Source of the DNA: Botryococcus braunii
Lineage: Eukaryota > Chlorophyta > Trebouxiophyceae
NCBI GenBank assembly: GCA_002005505.1
Contig: MVGU01001523.1
Span: forward strand, 24,585-88,584
Reading direction: 5' to 3'
Length of the DNA: 64,000 bases
Every line of letters starts with the position of its first letter. Within the stretch, counting starts at the first letter, position 1. The notes under the pieces were generated by a model that was not told the origin of the DNA, did no database searches, and saw only the letters and a program-made list of their open reading frames with translations. Shown piece by piece: positions 30,388 to 42,615 of this stretch. A program made the translations under genes and the position numbers.

Positions 30388-31719
30388 TGTTGTGTCTTGG
30401 GAGAGAGATAACATAAGGTACGGATCTGCTTGTGCGGAGATACGTATACGTAAGTATGGGAGCTCTCTCTCGTTCACACCATTGGTTTTGGACACGTCAC
30501 ATAAAGTTAATAGAGGGACATATGATGTGAAAAGAAAAACGCCTGCATCAGGACACAAAAATTGCCGTTATATACTAGGAGACCTGGAGAGAAAGTTCTC
30601 CGTGGGTGACATGAGTTCATAGCCTATCACGCAAGTACAGATCTCAGTCAGTGAAGTTCAAAGAACCATGATGGAGATCCTATTGTGAGTGTACACGTGT
30701 AGGGCAGGTGTACAAGATATAGCATAAGTCCGTACTTCGTGGGTGTCACAAGTGTACCTCACACACTTAGGGTGTGGTGATAAAGTACACCTTTCTGCGG
30801 TGATCTGTGATTGTGCGTAACGCGCGATTAAGCTAGGAGGGGCAGATCGGCAGTTCGTTCCTCAGACAGTTGGAACTTTCTATCGAAGTTGCCTGGAGTC
30901 CTATTCAGTGGGAATCGCTGAAGGACCTGTCTGAGACCTGCCGGAGTATTGCTCTCACTGATATCATGCTATGCTTGTGCATGTGGGCTGCGTGAGAGAA
31001 TATCGGTAAGGCCCGGTTAGAGCATCGGTTGTGTTTAGTAAATGATAGTTCATAAGTGTTAATGAGTGCCATTTAGTTGAAAAGACTGAATAACATTCAG
31101 TACTGTGCAGGAGGTTGTTGTTTTCTGTCTATTGAGACAGTGCGAGCTGCATAAGTGTAGAATGTACACGGGTGGGCAGCGGTAAGAACACCTCCTGATA
31201 AAAACTTGTGCATTGATGGAAGCCATTGTGTTGTTTAGATACTGGTGTAAGTATGATACTGATAGAGAGCAATGTACGTGACTCGTACAGGTGGTCAGTT
31301 GCGAGGATGGCGTCGTAACTGATGTGAGTGCTTGAGTAAGTGACAGATACTTACGGTTGCGAACAGGTAATAAACAACACCATGTAAATAGACAGTTGGA
31401 ACTTTCTATCGAAGTTGCCTGGAGTCCTATTCAGTGGGAATCGCTGAAGGACCTGTCTGAGACCTGCCGGAGTATTGCTCTCACTGATATCATGCTATGC
31501 TTGTGCATGTGGGCTGCGTGAGAGAATATCGGAGGTTGTTGTTTTCTGTCTATTGAGACAGTGCGAGCTGCATAAGTGTAGAATGTACACGGGTGGGCAG
31601 CGGTGGTCAGTTGCGAGGATGGCGTCGTAACTGATGTGAGTGCTTGAGTAAGTGACAGATACTTACGGTTGCGAACAGGTGCTTATTCTACAAATACGGA
31701 CATCAACTCCAACACAACA
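30388..31719 (+). repeat. C 3' LTR
   Basis: It follows the polypurine tract AAAAGGGGAAGTAT (30374-30387). It is the same length as the 5' LTR. Copy 1: 30864-31005, 31111-31181, 31291-31366, with introns 31006-31110 and 31182-31290. Copy 2 is 31390-31678 without introns. Tail 31679-31719. Both copies in both LTRs keep identical exon lengths. The differences from the 5' LTR that I noticed are all in U3 or exon a (for example 23999 G against T). Confidence 0.95.
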
Positions 31720-31724
31720 CACTG

Positions 31725-34490
31725 CCAGCACAGCTCTCCTAGCACCATAGCTGCTGGTAGGTGCAAAAACCTCACCAACATCTATACCAGGAATCTGTCT
31801 GCAACCCTGGGCAACCAATCTTGCTTTAAACCGAGTGACATTCCCATGTGCATCGTTTTTTGTAGAAAAAATCCAATGAACAGGGATAACTTTCTGCCCA
31901 TGGGTTCTTTCCACATACTGCATAACCTCATGGGTGTCTAAAAACTCCATCTCCTCTTGCATTGCCTGCTGCCAAAACTCCCACTGAGGTGAGCGCTGGG
32001 CTTCCCTCAAGTTTGAGGGCACGTGAACTTTTCCCAACCTGACAGAAGGTACACTCTGTACCTTATGCTGTGGTGCAGCAGGGCTGTCAGCCTTACTGGT
32101 GCTGTTCCCTTCTCTCTCTCTCTCTCTCTCCCTGGTTGCCAGAATAAGGTACATTATGTACCTTATGCTGGGACTGGGCAGTACTGCCGGGATTATCTGA
32201 TTCCTTCTCAAGTCTCTCTCTCTCTCCTTGACTACTGGACTCATGTGCAGCACCCTTACATTCTCGCACCTTCCGCGATGCAGAGGGGAGCAGCAGCTCT
32301 CTCTCTCTCCTGGACTCACACTTGGGCACACTACCCAGACTTGCCTGAGCTGCGCCTACAATGTCAGCCTGCACACCATAAGCATGACTAGCCAGTGACT
32401 GGGATTGGGCACCAGCTTCCCCTACTGCTGGCATGTCTAACCCACTACTCTCATCTCTTACATCTGCACCGAACATAGCCTCGACTGTCTCAACCTGCCC
32501 CTGCATATCAGGAAGACCAACCATGTTTGGCTCACTCACAATTGCCTGACCTGGGTCAGGGGCATGCAATGGGATGTCAGAATGCTCTTTCCTAGCCACG
32601 CGCTGTACATAACGCTGCTCCCTTGTAAGGGTGGTCCCTGGAGGAAGGGGAATTTGTGACTTCCCCTGCATTCGCAACCCCTCTTGTACCTTCTGCATTT
32701 TTTCTACCTGGGATTGAGTTTCTACACCCCCCCTGGCCAGATTCTGCATATGCTCAAGCACCGACCACGAGTGCTGAGATGGTTCTGGGGTCCCAACAGT
32801 AGAATCCAGGCTGGTGGGGGTTCCTTGGTCATGTGCTGCTATGGTCCCGTCTCCAAACTGATCCCCAGCACAAAGTCCAGAGGTCCCAGGAGCCCCAGTG
32901 GAAAGCGTCTCCACTCCATGGTCATCCTCCTCATCCCAGAACGTGGGTGGAGCAGCAGAGGGAATTGCTTGAGGCGTTGCCAGATTCTCAATGCCAAGGG
33001 GGGGTGATATCCTAGAATCATAGACAGACCCAGGCTGGACCTTTGATAGACCCACTCTCTCAGCCCCCCTCAAGTGCTCGATAAAGCTGACGTCCCTACT
33101 CTCCTTCCACACTCCATTCCCCACGTACACACGATACGCTTTAGACTGGGGACAATAACCAGTAAACATCCCAGGGATGGTCTTGGGCCCAAAAACAGAC
33201 CTTTGGCCACTGGGAATGTGCACATGGGCTACACAGCCAAACGTGCGCAGCACAGACACATCAGGTTTGACACCAAAGAATAATTCCATGGGGGTCAGGG
33301 ACCTGCCTGCAGTAGGACCCACATTGTAGAGGAGGGTAGCTGTCTCAAGCGCCTCCTTCCAAAGGGAAGGGTCTGCTGCAACATGGACCAACAGAGTCCT
33401 TGTTCGCTCCTTCAGGGTCCTATTCATCCTCTCCGCCACCCCATTCTGCTGAGGCGTGTAGGGCGCTGAGGACTCCATCTTAGTGCCCTGCTGAGCACAA
33501 AACTCTTTGCTCACACACTTCACAACCGTGCCTCGTTGGGTCTGCCAAAAACGGAGCAGGTCTATCACAGCCTTTGGGATGCAATCCTTTGACTTCACAG
33601 GCAGGGAGGCAACTTGGTGTGAACTTTCATCCACTACAGTGACCCAATATCGTTCACCTGTGATGGCAGGAGGTGATATGGGACCCACAGTATCCACATG
33701 GACTCTATCGAGTGGGTTATGTGCAGGCCTGGAAGATACATGGAAAGGAGGTCTGGAGTGTTTCCCTTGTATACACGATTCACAGTGCTTGGGGCACTCA
33801 GAGCAGGGAGCAAGGGAGATATTGATTCCTGTAACCAGATCTTCCTTGGAGAACCTCTGCATGCTGCTGGCACCAGGATGACCTAACCTAGCATGCCACA
33901 GAGATCTCTCGCTACACACGTGTCCTTTCCTAAGATGAGACGCCTCAGCCATGTGATCAATATGTCTGCAGCCAACTTGCTGCCCTCTGACAGGACTAAC
34001 AAACTCCAAAAAAATAGACCTCGTGCGCGGGTGATATCTCCACACCACCCTTCAGGTCCCTTCATGGCTGTGTAACCACCTGCAGTGTCAGTCGGGAAAG
34101 ATGCTCCATCCTGAATTGCACCAGTGACTGAAATGAGGTTGGTATGCGCAGAAGGAACACACTGCACATTGTGCAGCCAGAATACTTCGTGCCTTGCATT
34201 CACAAGGCATACAGACCCAGATGCAATGATTCCTCCCTTGGCGTCTGAGGTTGCCAAGTGCAGAGGAAGAGGCTGTCCATGCATAACTGGATTATGGAGC
34301 AATGAGAGATCATTTACTATATGCACAGAGGCACCACTATCTATTAACCAAGATGTGCTGCTAGCTCCATGCGAAGTTGGGGCAAGCACATTGAGAGAGA
34401 TAAACATCGCCTCACCAGAAGGAGGGGGTGGAGGTGGTAAATGCCACCCCGGAAACGTGTGTTGACTTGTTGGATAGTTATATGCTGAAG
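31725..34490 (-). pseudogene. A3 pol 5' half: protease to RT start
   Basis: On the minus strand it runs from the gag-protease linker (FPGWHLPPPPPP) through protease WLIDSGASVHIVND, integrase zinc block (LWHARLGHPGASSM) and core (HVDTVGPIS) to the linker with KVQSVPSV and the RT start (QVIPVHWIF region), ending at the C insertion. Frame changes are visible near 33890 and 32100-32330. The DRGTEF block of the integrase is deleted near 33510: KCV passes straight to SKEFCAQQ. That removes one catalytic Asp. Confidence 0.85.
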
Positions 34491-35191
34491 TGTAAAAGGT
34501 TATGGGCAGTGGCGTATCCTGTAAGCAAGCAGACAGGTCGTAAGTTCGTGCCTCTCCAGCTACAGTCCTTGACGACTGTCTGCTCTTTAGACACATGCAA
34601 CTGCATGAACAAGACTGGCATCCTTATGTGCCCAGTATCTTTCCAAACCAGTTCCGTTACATGTTGATCTGTCAATGAGCATCTACACACGGATAAGCTC
34701 CTGACGGCTGAAAGCAAGTACCTTCCTATACTCAATCAAGACTCCGTCCCTTAGCTGTTTGGGAGACTTGATTGTCCACTAAGATGGTTCACTTACAAAC
34801 AAGCAATCAAACATGAACACATTACCAATACACACCCTGCGTCACCGCACCTGTAAGCAAGCAGACAGGTCGTAAGTTCGTGCCTCTCCAGCTACAGTCC
34901 TTGACGACTGTCTGCTCTTTAGACACATGCAACTGCATGAACAAGACTGGCATCCTTATGTGCCCAGTATCTTTCCAAACCAGTTGCTCGACTATGCGGT
35001 GATCGCAGCTTTAATAGTCCTTTCACACTAACGCGTAATCTAAATCAGATTGTACCTTATGTTCGAAATAGACCTCCTCCGAACGTGTCTTGAGGTACCT
35101 TATGTGGATAGTGGACCCGTATCCTAATAATGTACATTTGAAGATCATCTAAAGCACAAGGCATTCTATAATGTATGTTCACAACTCAACA
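34491..35191 (-). repeat. A2 3' LTR, intron form
   Basis: 701 bp, the same length as the A1 5' LTR. On the minus strand copy 1 of the leader is 34985-34851 and copy 2 is 34653-34519, each 135 bp. TGTAA lies at 34661-34657, just before copy 2. The predicted intron is 34850-34519. The polypurine tract lies at 35192-35203. Confidence 0.9.
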
Positions 35192-35211
35192 CTTCCCCTT
35201 GCCTGCATGCT

Positions 35212-35974
35212 TTATGTGTATCTTCTCAAACCTAGTGAATCACGATGACCAACAAACACGGGCTTAGCAAGTGGCTTGGTCATAATGTCAGCCACATTTC
35301 GAGCAGATTCTACATAGATGATATCTACCTGCCCAAGTGCCATAGCTTCCCTAGCATAGTGGAAGCTTACTGCAACATGCTTTGTGAATTTGGAATAAAG
35401 GGGGTTCCGTAAATTGGAAATGCATCCTTGGTTGTCACAGAAAATTTTGACCCTCCAAGGTGCAGCTCCAATCTCTTCCAAGAAGCCCCTAAGCCAGTTG
35501 GCTTCCTTCACAAAATGGCCGGCTGCCATAAACTCGGCTTGCACAGTTGAGGTAGCAACTGAGCTCTGCTTCTTGCTTCCCCAAACCACGGCACTACCAT
35601 AGACTGATAGAACATAGCCAGTGGTGGAATACCTGTGGTCCAGGTCCCCAGCATAGTCGGCATCAACATAGCCTTCTAGCTCAGGCCCCTTTCCACCCAG
35701 AGTAAGAGCTAATTCTCTCGTATCTCTCAAGTACTTCAGCACTCGAATGGCCTCATTCCAGTGTGAGGTAGTGGGTGTCATTCTATACCTTGACAACACT
35801 CCAACAGCCTGAGAAATGTCAGGCCGGGTCGTATTGGCAATATATAGCAACGATCCAATCAACTCACAGTACCGATGACCAGGTGGCAGTGGGGTACCTG
35901 CCCCATGTGATAAACCATCTGAGGACTCGGGTCTGCTGCTAGCCACGAAGTCCTTGGACATGGGGGTATCAACC
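35212..35974 (-). pseudogene. A2 RNase H end of pol
   Basis: On the minus strand this 249-codon frame carries the end of RT ([20 protein letters not shown]) and RNase H ([10 protein letters not shown], then FCDNQGCISNLRNP), ending in LGLRRYT. It is interrupted after the codons for DTPMSKDF by B, with TSD CAACC at 35970-35974. The frame is clean in this part. Confidence 0.88.
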
Positions 35975-36666
35975 TGTTGTATTGGATGAGTTATTTATGC
36001 CTTTCCCTCAGTGGAGTAATAGTGGCTATTCCGTCAGTGACAATAATAAATGACTAATATGGGCGAAACTACAAAGACTTCGTAGTTAGGAACAATTTGA
36101 ATGAAGATAAAGATAACGCAAGTTACAGACACGTTTAGTGCAGGAAGGTAGTGGTGCTAGCACGGAGAGGCAAGGCACTTGTTTGGGACTACACAAGCAC
36201 TCCGGGTGTTTCCTTAAAGTTGCCCAATCAGTCCTTGATTGTTCATGTTCTAGACTCTACTCTTCGTCGCACAGTAGAGCGAACTTTGACTCACACCCTC
36301 CGTGCCGCCACTGCACAGGTAACGTGATTGTGAATAGATTGGGAGATTTGAGGCTTTGTTGACCTTAGTATTTCGTGTTATGTGTATGTGCTTGGCTATC
36401 TTATCATCGGACAATGAGATTGATCCTTTCTGAGTACGTACCAGTTAGGGTAGTTTGAATGCCGTTGTTAAGAGAGAGCAAGTGAGCAATTGTAATAGAC
36501 TTGTTTGGGACTACACAAGCACTCCGGGTGTTTCCTTAAAGTTGCCCAATCAGTCCTTGATTGTTCATGTTCTAGACTCTACTCTTCGTCGCACAGTAGA
36601 GCGAACTTTGACTCACACCCTCCGTGCCGCCACTGCACAGGAATACGCCAAGCCCATAACCTAACA
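35975..36666 (+). repeat. B 5' LTR with LTR intron
   Basis: The leader segment of 142 bp lies at 36177-36318 and 36499-36640. Copy 1 ends TGCACAG and is followed by GTAACG (donor). Copy 2 ends TGCACAG and is followed by GAATAC. The predicted intron is 36319-36640 (322 nt). TGTAA is at 36491-36495. The tail contains GCCCATAACC just before the LTR end. No clear TATA box at -30. Confidence 0.9.
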
Positions 36667-36680
36667 GGTTATGGGCCCAC
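36667..36680 (+). other. B primer binding site
   Basis: GGTTATGGGCCCAC directly after the LTR, identical to A1, complementary to the tRNA-iMet anticodon arm. The LTR tail GCCCATAACC five bases before it can fold back on it. Confidence 0.8.
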
Positions 36681-36732
36681 CACTCTCCCGTTGAGTGTGG
36701 GTGGCTCTGTAGACGGAGGAAGACAACCGTGA

Positions 36733-37230
36733 ATGGCTAAGAAACGCCGCTCGAAGCAGACGGCAAGAAAAACTACCTGTGTCAACGTTCCTGCTCACCT
36801 GAGGACTGGACCTCCCTCGTACAACGATCGAATCAAGGCTGGGGGACCTCGAGGAGAACGTACACCGGACGAGCGAGCCCTCATTGTCAAAAACTACGTT
36901 CTTCATCTGTACGCTGGACGCCCGCTTCCTCTGCCATCGTGGTTTGCGGACAGATTCCCTGTGTATCCAGCTTGTAAATTCACCCCGTGGGAGATTTCGT
37001 TTGTGAATCTTGAGCCTGGGTTCATCACGAAGGCTAAGTTCCTGAAGTATTGGCGTACCATTGTTTGGCTGAACAGAGAGCAGGAAACAGCCGAAATTGC
37101 AGCGTACAACTCAGTGGAGTTAGCATTGTCCACAATCCCAGTAGCTGCTTTCAAAGACACCCTGTCTCTGAGTGTTCGATGTGAAGCTGACTGGGAGACG
37201 GAGTCAGACAGTGACCAGTCCGTTGGTTGA
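36733..37230 (+). CDS. B extra ORF before gag
   Basis: 165 codons from ATG (MAKKRRSKQTARKTT) to TGA, 46 bases before the gag ATG. The N-terminus is strongly basic. The middle is Trp/Pro/Phe-rich (LYAGRPLPLPSWFADRFP, then FTPWEISFVNLEPGFITKAK) and the C-terminus acidic (ESDSDQS). It has no retroelement domain I recognise. It is intact although the downstream gag-pol is riddled with breaks, and it sits where C carries ORF1, though I see no clear sequence likeness between the two. A leader-encoded accessory protein is possible. Confidence 0.6.
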   Translation: MAKKRRSKQTARKTTCVNVPAHLRTGPPSYNDRIKAGGPRGERTPDERALIVKNYVLHLYAGRPLPLPSWFADRFPVYPACKFTPWEISFVNLEPGFITKAKFLKYWRTIVWLNREQETAEIAAYNSVELALSTIPVAAFKDTLSLSVRCEADWETESDSDQSVG

Positions 37231-37276
37231 GATGACTGTCTGAATGTTTTCTTGATAATCGTATAGAGTGCAGACA

Positions 37277-40200
37277 ATGACATCGAAGAAGAAGGGGCAG
37301 TCAACAAGTGGGGCGTCAACCTCAAGCAGCGAGACCACCACCTCTACACCTGTTCGAGAACCCTGCACCCCAAGTACATCAAGAGGGGAAGGTGATGTTT
37401 TGCCAAAAGTTATTCCAACTCAGGTTAAAGTTCACATCAAACTGAGGGACAAGGGACATAATATTCTGATCTGGAAGAGTGCTTATTTGGCAGCCAATGA
37501 GGCTAAGGGGTCCCTTCCTGCAGTGCTAGAGGCCATGCCTGGGACATTGCATGATGCAGCAGCTCTGTTACTGTTGTATGAATCTGTGCCTGAGGAGTGG
37601 CAGGGAGAACTGGCAGAACTGGGATCTGCATATGATGCTTATGAGTACATATGCAGGAAATTCATAGGTGGACATAATCTTCAGGCAAACATGGACTGGC
37701 TACAAGAAATGGGTCAAGGGATGCGACATGATGAAACAATTTCACAATACGTGAATCGCATGCTCAATCTCAAAGCCTGCCTCCACAGAAATAATCATCA
37801 TCTGATGGATGGCTTTGTAGCGACCCAAATAGTGCAGGGTCTCCCAGAGGCAGCTAAGGAGCCCGGCAGCCTGTCCACAGCCGTCGCATATCCACTCAAC
37901 AAACTGGCTGAATTACTACGTACCACTGCAGCTGCCCTGGGCTTTGATGAGACAGCTCCCCGCCAGCCCAGAGTCCTGGCCATCACCCCAAGCACTAGTG
38001 GAGCCAGCAACCCGCCAGCAGCAAGTGCAGCAACTGCTCAGCAGTCTTCTAGTGCATCTGATTCCAAGGGAGTTTGCAACTACTGCAATAAAAAGGGCCA
38101 TTATTGAAGAGACTGCAGAAAGAGGCGCAGGGACGAGGAGACCCAGAGGAACGTGGTGGCAGCTGTCCAACAGCTGCAAGGCATGTGGCCTCAGGGCCAG
38201 CCACCTATGGGTGGACACCATCCTCCAGTAGCCCAATTGGCCCATCATGGTGCAGATGCCTTCTCTGCTTGGTTCCAGCCTCCTGCTCCACCTCCACCTC
38301 CTCCTGAAGGTATGCTGTACACAATATCTCACAATGTCCTGGACAGTACGATCAGTAAACCCTTACAGCACTCCTGGCTGGTTGACAGTGGGGCCTCGGT
38401 CCACCTAGTAAATGACGTGGCATTGCTGCATAACCCTATCATCCATGCCAAACCAATTCCCCTGCACTTGGCCACCTCTGATGCCACTGGGTGTATTATT
38501 GCATCTGGGTCAGTCTGCATTTTGAGCCCGCAACGCATTCCCCTCTGGATCCATCATGTGCAGTGTGTCCCTTCAGCTACCACGAACATCCTGTCAGTAT
38601 CTGCTGCCCTTAGGGATGGTGCAGTATTCCAAACAGACAATGTGGGTGCCTTTTCGTATGTCAGTGGACCAAACCACTGGAGAGCTCAGGTCACTGCAGA
38701 GATGGGACTGTACTACATTCATAGTGTAGTTGCAGTGAGAGGGACCAGCACATCAAAGCATGCAGCCAGTGCAACCAAACAGCTAAAATCCAGTATCTTA
38801 TCACACAGCTGTGCCAAACGTTACTTGTGGCATAGCAGAATGGGACACCCTGGAGAAACGTGGATGCAGCGTCTTGCTAAGGAGAACCTGGTGACTGGGA
38901 TTGACACCTCCCTCTCTCCCTGCACTGATTGCCCGGTACACTGTGAAGCGTGTATTGAAGGAAAGACTGCCAGACCCTCTTTCGGAATCAGTACCAGACC
39001 TGCCTTGGAACCTCTGGATCGAGTACACATAGATACTGTGGGTCCTATTACACCTGCAGCCATTACTGGTGAACGTTTGTGGGTTACTGTACTGGATGAA
39101 GCCTCTCAGTGGAAGCAGTTATTCCAGTAAAGTCCAAAGACACCATCAGTGCAGCTGTCAGGGACTTACTTGTTTACTGGCAGACGCAACGAAAAACCAC
39201 TGTGAAGTGTGTCAGATGTGACAGAGGAACTGAATTTATTAATGCCGGTTCAAGGAGTTCTGTGCCTCCCGGGACTAAGCTGGAGACCTTGCCCCTACAC
39301 CCCAGCAGAATGGGCACTGAACGAGCCAACCGAACCTGAAGGAAAGAACCCGGACTATCCTGGCCTTTGCTGCTGCCAGTCCCCCTCTGGAAGAAGCCTG
39401 GAGACAGCATGCACCTGCTCAACATGGGCCAAGTACAGCAGGACTTACCCTTTGAATTATTCTGGGGATATAAGCCTGATGTCTCACTCTGCGCACATGG
39501 GCTGCCTTGCATATGTGCATATCCAGATGTCCAGAGGCCAGTCTTTGCACCAAAAACTGTGCCAGGAATGCTCACCGGTTATTCAGCCTCCTCCAAAGCC
39601 TATCGATATACATGGGTGGGGGTATATGGCGAGAGAGCAGAGATGTCATCTTTGTGGAGCATCTCAGAGGGGCCTCTCGTATTGGTCTCAGTGTGACTCC
39701 TGCTCAGTCTGAGGAATTTCTGTCCCTGTTCCCTCTGAACCAGCACTACCAAACAGCACCCAGAGCCATTAGGTATCCTGTGGAGACGACAGTGAGGCAG
39801 AGATCCAGGACTCATCAGTTGAGACAGTGCATCCCACATTTCCCAGAAAGACACAGACTCAGAATGTCAGGACCCTCTGGGAAGGCTGAGCCCGAGCCTG
39901 ACCCCAGAGATCCACTGCTCCCGGAGATCCGAAGGACCATCGAAGCAACTCTGGACCTGGCCCGCGGCGCTCATTCGGACTCGGGCTACAGCAACAAATG
40001 ATGCGAGCTCAAGAGTCTCTCAGACCAACCAGCCTGGAGAATTCCAATTTGGCTGCTGATGGGCTAACAAGAGCCAGAGGCATGAGCAACGAACACTTGC
40101 AAGAGAACTCCTGCTGTCACAGGAGTGGGAGAGAGCAGAGACAAAGTGGGGCTAACAGAAAGTGACACACAGTCACGGGACCAGGGGAAGTGCAGATAGA

Positions 40201-42597
40201 TGGGTGCCAGTCTGAGAGCTCTGATTTTCATGTTAGTGATGAGAGGGGGGCAGCCTCAATATGACTGCAAATGGTCCCAGGGAGCTGAGTTGCACGGGTG
40301 GGTCCTGTCCAGTGAATGAGCTTCATGTCAGTGGTGAGACTTGTGTGGAAACTCTGGCTCTCCCCATCAGTGGCGTGGACTGGTAGGGGAAGGTGGTGAC
40401 AGCCACAGTCCTGAGAGAGACATTCCATCTCTCGGAAACAGCCAGAATGTCTGTGAGAGCAGTACTGGGTCTGCATCCCAGTACTTGTGTGAGAGCCGAG
40501 AAGAGGAGGTGAATCAGGTGCACGGACAGTGTGTGGTACCACCAAATACAAGTGCAGCCTGAGAGGTACCTGTGTATGGGAGAAGGATGTCAGGGATGAG
40601 AGGTCACAGACTCTTGTGACACCACGGGAAGTCAGAGACACACAAGTCGAGAAAGGGAGGGGAAGCAAAGGGGCGACCAGAGCCTACCTCCCTCTGCCTG
40701 TGAGAGCCCTCAAGAGCCTGAGCTTGAGAGGATGTGTAAGGTGTGGATGTGGAGGTGAACCGGAAGCTCAGACAATGTGAGAAACCTCCTGACTATGGAC
40801 GCTTCCCGGGAGGTACCTGTGTTGGGAGGAAGATGTAGCGTGCAAGACACAAGTTGAGCAGTGCGAAGTGGAATCCAAGAGAGAGAGAAGCATGAGAGAA
40901 AGCTCTGATACCACTGAGAGAAAAGCTAGCTGTAGTGCGGCGAGTGTCAGGGAAGAGTAGTGGGTTCTGAGGGTGCACCAAGATTCTCCCAGGGTAAGGG
41001 AGAGAGGGGAAGCACACTGGTGTTAGATTTGGTAAAATCCATGTTCCCTCAATTTAAGAGAAGCTCAGATGTCTCCTCAGTGGGAATACTGGAAGGCTGC
41101 GATGCAAGAAGAGCAAATTCATTAGACACCCATGAGGTTATGGATATGTTCCAGCCTCATGGCATAAGGTAATACCTGTTCACTGGATTTTCTCAGTGAA
41201 AATGGATGCACATGGCAATGTGTTGAGATTCAAGGCAAGATTGGTTGCTCAGGGGTGTCGACAAATTCCTGGAGTAGATGTCATGGAGGTCTTTGCACCA
41301 ACCAGCAGTATGGTGCTAGGAGAACCTTGCTAGCTGTGGCTGCTAGGGAAGGTTACGAGATTCACCAGGTAGATGTTAAGACAGCCTTTCTCAATGGTGA
41401 GCTGGAGGAAGAAGTGTATGTAACACAACCTCCAGGATTTGAGAATGGTGATCGAATACCGTGTGTCGACTCAAAAAGGCACTGTATGGCCTAAAGCAGG
41501 CCCCACGTGCCTGGCACAAGACCCTTATGACAAACTTGAAGTCATGGGGTATGAGGTGTGCAAGAGTGATGCTGGAGTTTATGTGAGATGCTCTGAAGAT
41601 GGGGGTAAATCCTACGTGCTAATTTATGTAGATGATCTCTGATTGTATCCAAGGGCATGTCAGAGGTGGAGAGAGTGAAAGAGCTTCTCAAGAAAGAATT
41701 CACCATCCACGATCTGGGGGAGGTGAAGGATTTCTTAGGTTGTCAAGTCATGAGAGATAGAGAGAAGGGGTTAATCTCCTGAGTTGCATCCTAAGATAGA
41801 TGCACTTGTGGAGAAGTTTGGTCTTGATCTTGAGTCAGTGGGCCCGATACCCCAATGACAAAAGATTTTGTAATGTCTCAGATGCCGCCCAAAGGATGGG
41901 AGTGATAGTATTGGTGCTGGGAGTGTTCTGCCTCCTGGTCATCGATACTGTGAGTTAGTGGGTCCTGCTCTACATAGCTAACACCATCGTCTGATATATC
42001 CCAGGCTGTAGGAGTTCTGTCGAGGTACAGGATGTCACCCACAACAGCACACTGGAATGAGGCCATCCGTGTGTTGAAATATCTTAAGGGAACCCGAGAC
42101 CTGGTTCTGATCCTTGGAGGAAAAGAAACAGAGTTGGAGGGATATGTTGATGCTGATTACGGTGGGGATCAAGACCACCGTTTCTCCACCACTGGCTTCG
42201 TCCTCACTGTGTTTGGAGGAGCAGTTGTGTGGGGAAGTAAAAAGCAATCTGCTGTGGCTACTTCCACAGTAGAAGCAGAATTCATGGCAGCAAGTGCTGT
42301 TGTGAAGGAAGCTAATTGGCTAAGGGGATTTCTAGAGGAAATTGGTGTGTTACCCTGGATAGTGAAGATACATTGTGATAACCAAGGGTGCATCAACCAC
42401 CTCAGGAATCCAGTGTATTCTAAACATACCAAACACATTGCAATCAGTTGTCACTTTGCACGTGAAGCTATTGCAAAGGGGCAGGTTGACTTCAAATACA
42501 TTCATCTGCCAGAATGTGGCTGACATCTTCACTAACCTCTAGTAAGATTAGTGTTTCAGGTCATAGAAACTCACTGGGTCTTGCCAAGTTCTGGTGA
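37277..42597 (+). pseudogene. B gag-pol, many breaks
   Basis: Gag is open from ATG 37277 to a TGA at 38105-38107 inside the zinc knuckle (CNYCNKKGHY, then TGA where Trp is expected, then RDC). The frame stays open through protease (WLVDSGASVHLVND, about 38375) and integrase zinc block (YLWHSRMGHPG). A one-base loss near 39110 then shifts it. From 39200 to 41900 small deletions recur every 50-150 bases: integrase core (CDRGTEF), linker, RT pieces ([18 protein letters not shown] at 41370; YVDDL at 41620). RNase H (42032-42523) is open again. Not functional as gag-pol. Confidence 0.88.
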
Positions 42598-42615
42598 GGA
42601 AAAGGCAAGGGGAAG

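Larger units (their letters stand above)
23879..31719 (+). mobile_element. Ty1/copia element C, intact
   Basis: 7,841 bp, flanked by the perfect 5-bp TSD CACTG (23874-23878 and 31720-31724), inserted into the RT region of A3. Both LTRs are 1,332 bp, begin TGTTGTGTC and end ACACAACA, and I count about five differences between them. Inside are a primer-site-like sequence at 25214, an extra ORF (25247-26104), gag-pol (25945-30273, uninterrupted) and a polypurine tract. This is the only copia here that could be autonomous, and it must be the youngest or among the youngest insertions. Confidence 0.96.
22223..34490 (-). mobile_element. Ty1/copia element A3, split and truncated
   Basis: Family A element on the minus strand. 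Its 3' LTR is 22223-22588 and its polypurine tract is 22589-22600. The coding remains are 22612-23878 and 31725-34490, interrupted by C (23879-31719). The 5' part (gag, leader, 5' LTR) is absent: the sequence meets the LTR of A2 at 34491 inside the linker between gag and protease. It is the oldest family A copy here, with a more diverged LTR than A1 or A2. Confidence 0.88.

Noticed and set aside
36138..36732. Short repeated plus-strand ORFs in the B LTR (69-75 codons)
   Set aside because: They are the two leader copies translated by chance; no start context or domain, and the same occurs in the family A LTRs.
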